A stretch of 6,189 nt of DNA from Actinomycetota bacterium. GTDB taxonomy: Bacteria > Actinomycetota > Thermoleophilia > Solirubrobacterales > Solirubrobacteraceae. Below are positions 5,169 through 6,189 of this stretch, piece after piece (positions within the stretch are counted from its first letter, which is position 1; every line of letters begins with the position of its first letter). A program made the position numbers and the translations under genes. Below the pieces are notes generated by a model. The model worked only from the letters and a program-made list of their open reading frames with translations, was not told the origin of the DNA and searched no databases. The stretch is from assembly GCA_005888335.1 (NCBI GenBank), contig VAWY01000276.1:1-6189 (forward strand). Direction: 5' to 3'.

Positions 5169-5822
5169 GTGCCGACCAGCCAAGACGTCAACCATCCGAT
5201 CTTCGCGCGCCTCTACGAGCGCGTCAGCGCCAAGGAGGACGAGCGTGGGGGAAATCGCTACCGCGCCGAGCTCCTGAACGGGGCGTCCGGTCGCGTGATC
5301 GAGGTCGGCGCCGGCAACGGGCGCAACTTCGCCCACTACCCGACCAGCGTGAGCCAGGTGGTCGCGGTCGAGCCGGAGCCGCGCCTGCGCGCCAGCGCGA
5401 TGCGCTCGGCGGCGACCGCACCGGTGCCGATCGAGGTCGTGGCGGGCGTCGCCGATCGCCTACCCGCGCAGGACAACGCCTTCGACGTCGGCGTGGCGTC
5501 GCTCGTGCTGTGCACGGTGCCCGACCCGGACGCGGCGCTCGCCGAGTTGCGGCGCGTCATCCGGCCCGGCGGCGAGCTGCGCTTCTACGAGCACGTCGTC
5601 TCGCGCCGCCGCGGCGCCGCCGTCCTCGAGCGCGTCCTCGACGCGACGCTGTGGCCGCCGCTGGCCGGTGGCTGCCACCTTGCGCGCGACACCATCGCCG
5701 CGATCAAGCGCGCGGGCTTCCAGATCGAGTCCTGCCGGCGCTTCGGCTTCGGCCCGAGCGCGCTCGGCCCGCAGATCGCGCACGTCGTCGGCGCCGCCCG
5801 CAGATCGGAGGAACCGTCGTGA
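5169..5822 (+). CDS. METTL7-like class I SAM-dependent methyltransferase
   Basis: A 217-residue soluble enzyme with a Methyltransf_11-type Rossmann fold. Motif I is VIEVGAGNGRNFAHYP (residues 43-58, SAM-binding glycines G47, G49 and G51). The acidic ribose-binding position is Glu68 in VAVEPEPRLR, motif II/III is DNAFDVGVASLVLCTVPDP (102-120), and RRVIRPGGELRFYEHV spans 128-143. The C-terminal WPPLAGGCHLARDTIAAIKRAGF resembles the GC.L.R.T......AGF ending of METTL7A/B, which are thiol methyltransferases in animals, so a small thiol or similar nucleophile is a plausible substrate by analogy only. GTG 5169 is preferred on ribosome-site spacing; GTG 5163, overlapping the preceding stop, would add two residues. 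The 3' end overlaps the cyclase gene by 4 bases (GTGA), so the products are probably made together. Confidence 0.87.
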   Translation: MPTSQDVNHPIFARLYERVSAKEDERGGNRYRAELLNGASGRVIEVGAGNGRNFAHYPTSVSQVVAVEPEPRLRASAMRSAATAPVPIEVVAGVADRLPAQDNAFDVGVASLVLCTVPDPDAALAELRRVIRPGGELRFYEHVVSRRRGAAVLERVLDATLWPPLAGGCHLARDTIAAIKRAGFQIESCRRFGFGPSALGPQIAHVVGAARRSEEPS

Positions 5823-6189
5823 CCAGCGTGTTGCTGACCGTGACGAGCGTGCTGCTGACCGTCGTTGGCGGCGTTGCCTGCCTCGCGCTCATGGGCGCCG
5901 CGATGTGGCTGCTCCCGCGGCTCGCGCGACGCAGCCGGCTGCTGCGCCGCGTGGCCGCGCGGCTGCGCTCTCGCACGCCGATCGAGCGCATCGTCTCCTG
6001 GGTCGAGGCCGAGCAGCCCGACCTGCGACGCGCAAGTGCCCCCGACGGCACCGTGACGCTGCTCTTCTCGGACATCGAGGGCTCGAGCCGCCTCACCGAA
6101 CGGCTCGGCGACGACCGCTGGATGGAGCTGCTCGCCATCCACAACACGATCGTGCGCGCCCAGCTCGACGAGCACGGCGGCTACGAGGT
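5819..6189 (+). CDS. Membrane-anchored class III adenylate/guanylate cyclase, 3' end missing
   Basis: The frame from GTG 5819 runs open to the window end (123 codons visible). GGAGG at 5807-5811 is 7 bases upstream, and the start overlaps the methyltransferase stop. The N-terminus is one hydrophobic helix (about residues 4-32) beginning with a duplicated TSVLLTV. An Arg-rich stretch (34-52) and a short linker helix (IERIVSWVEAEQPDL) follow. The catalytic domain opens at residue 78 with TVTLLFSDIEGSSRLTERLGDDRW, the classic start of class III nucleotidyl cyclases; Asp85 is the first metal-binding aspartate. The second metal aspartate, the substrate-specifying residues and the transition-state Asn/Arg lie beyond the edge, so ATP versus GTP preference and even activity cannot be judged. 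The product would be cAMP or cGMP made at the inner membrane face. Confidence 0.88.
   Translation, partial: MTSVLLTVTSVLLTVVGGVACLALMGAAMWLLPRLARRSRLLRRVAARLRSRTPIERIVSWVEAEQPDLRRASAPDGTVTLLFSDIEGSSRLTERLGDDRWMELLAIHNTIVRAQLDEHGGYE
5822..5863 (+). repeat. In-frame 21-bp tandem duplication in the cyclase leader
   Basis: Bases 5822-5842 and 5843-5863 both encode TSVLLTV and differ at only three positions, all third-position or synonymous changes (ACC/ACG, TTG/CTG, GTG/GTC). It lengthens the hydrophobic N-terminal segment. GTG codons at 5828 and 5840 offer alternative starts. Confidence 0.8.

Noticed and set aside
5585..6175. Minus-strand open frames across the methyltransferase and cyclase
   Set aside because: Both plus-strand genes have diagnostic motifs. 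The minus-strand products are His/Arg/Gln-rich with no domain.
1..6189. tRNA, rRNA, CRISPR array, insertion sequence or attachment site
   Set aside because: No cloverleaf, regularly spaced direct repeats, transposase motif or terminal inverted repeats were seen on reading both strands. A covariance-model scan would be needed to exclude small RNAs.

Overview
The window is GC-rich throughout, with strong G/C preference at third codon positions, frequent GTG starts, GGAGG-type ribosome binding sites and several 4-base GTGA gene overlaps. This fits a high-GC actinobacterium. The protein flavour (cyclase opening, METTL7-like methyltransferase, thioredoxin-like lipoprotein type) suggests the Thermoleophilia/Solirubrobacterales, but that placement is from memory and not proven here.

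Layout. (1) Positions 2-895, plus strand: the 3' part of an exported, probably lipid-anchored protein with a C-terminal thioredoxin-like domain carrying a CX4C pair. (2) 952-1482, plus: a conserved-looking hypothetical protein of 176 residues. (3) 1550-2233, minus: a five-helix membrane protein of unknown function, convergent with gene 2. (4) 2408-3504, plus: a two-gene metal-resistance operon. It holds a CadC-like ArsR-family repressor with the Cys7/Cys11 and CVC metal ligands, and a translationally coupled cation-diffusion-facilitator-type exporter with a Cys/Asp/His-rich tail. An inverted repeat just after a good -10 box is the likely operator. (5) 3505-3934: no intact gene, with a possible frameshifted gene remnant on the minus strand. 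(6) 3935-4735 (perhaps to 4771), minus: lgt, the enzyme that puts the lipid on prolipoproteins. (7) 4772-5001: an unusually structured regulatory region. (8) 5002 to the window end, plus: three tightly packed genes, namely a 54-residue single-helix membrane protein, a METTL7-like class I SAM methyltransferase, and a membrane-anchored class III adenylate/guanylate cyclase cut by the window edge. The small gene and the cyclase are easily overlooked, the first because it is short and the second because it runs off the end.

The most interesting part is the control region of the last operon. It contains six CTACG/CGTAG half-sites in three pairs. It also has a near-perfect 17-bp inverted repeat whose centre matches the core of a CRP/cAMP-receptor site (GTGA-N6-TCAC). 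A TACTAT -10 box lies at the distance expected of a class II CRP-activated promoter. Because the operon itself encodes a nucleotide cyclase, a feedback circuit (cyclase makes cAMP, CRP binds, operon responds) is a concrete testable idea. The CRP call and the circuit are inference.
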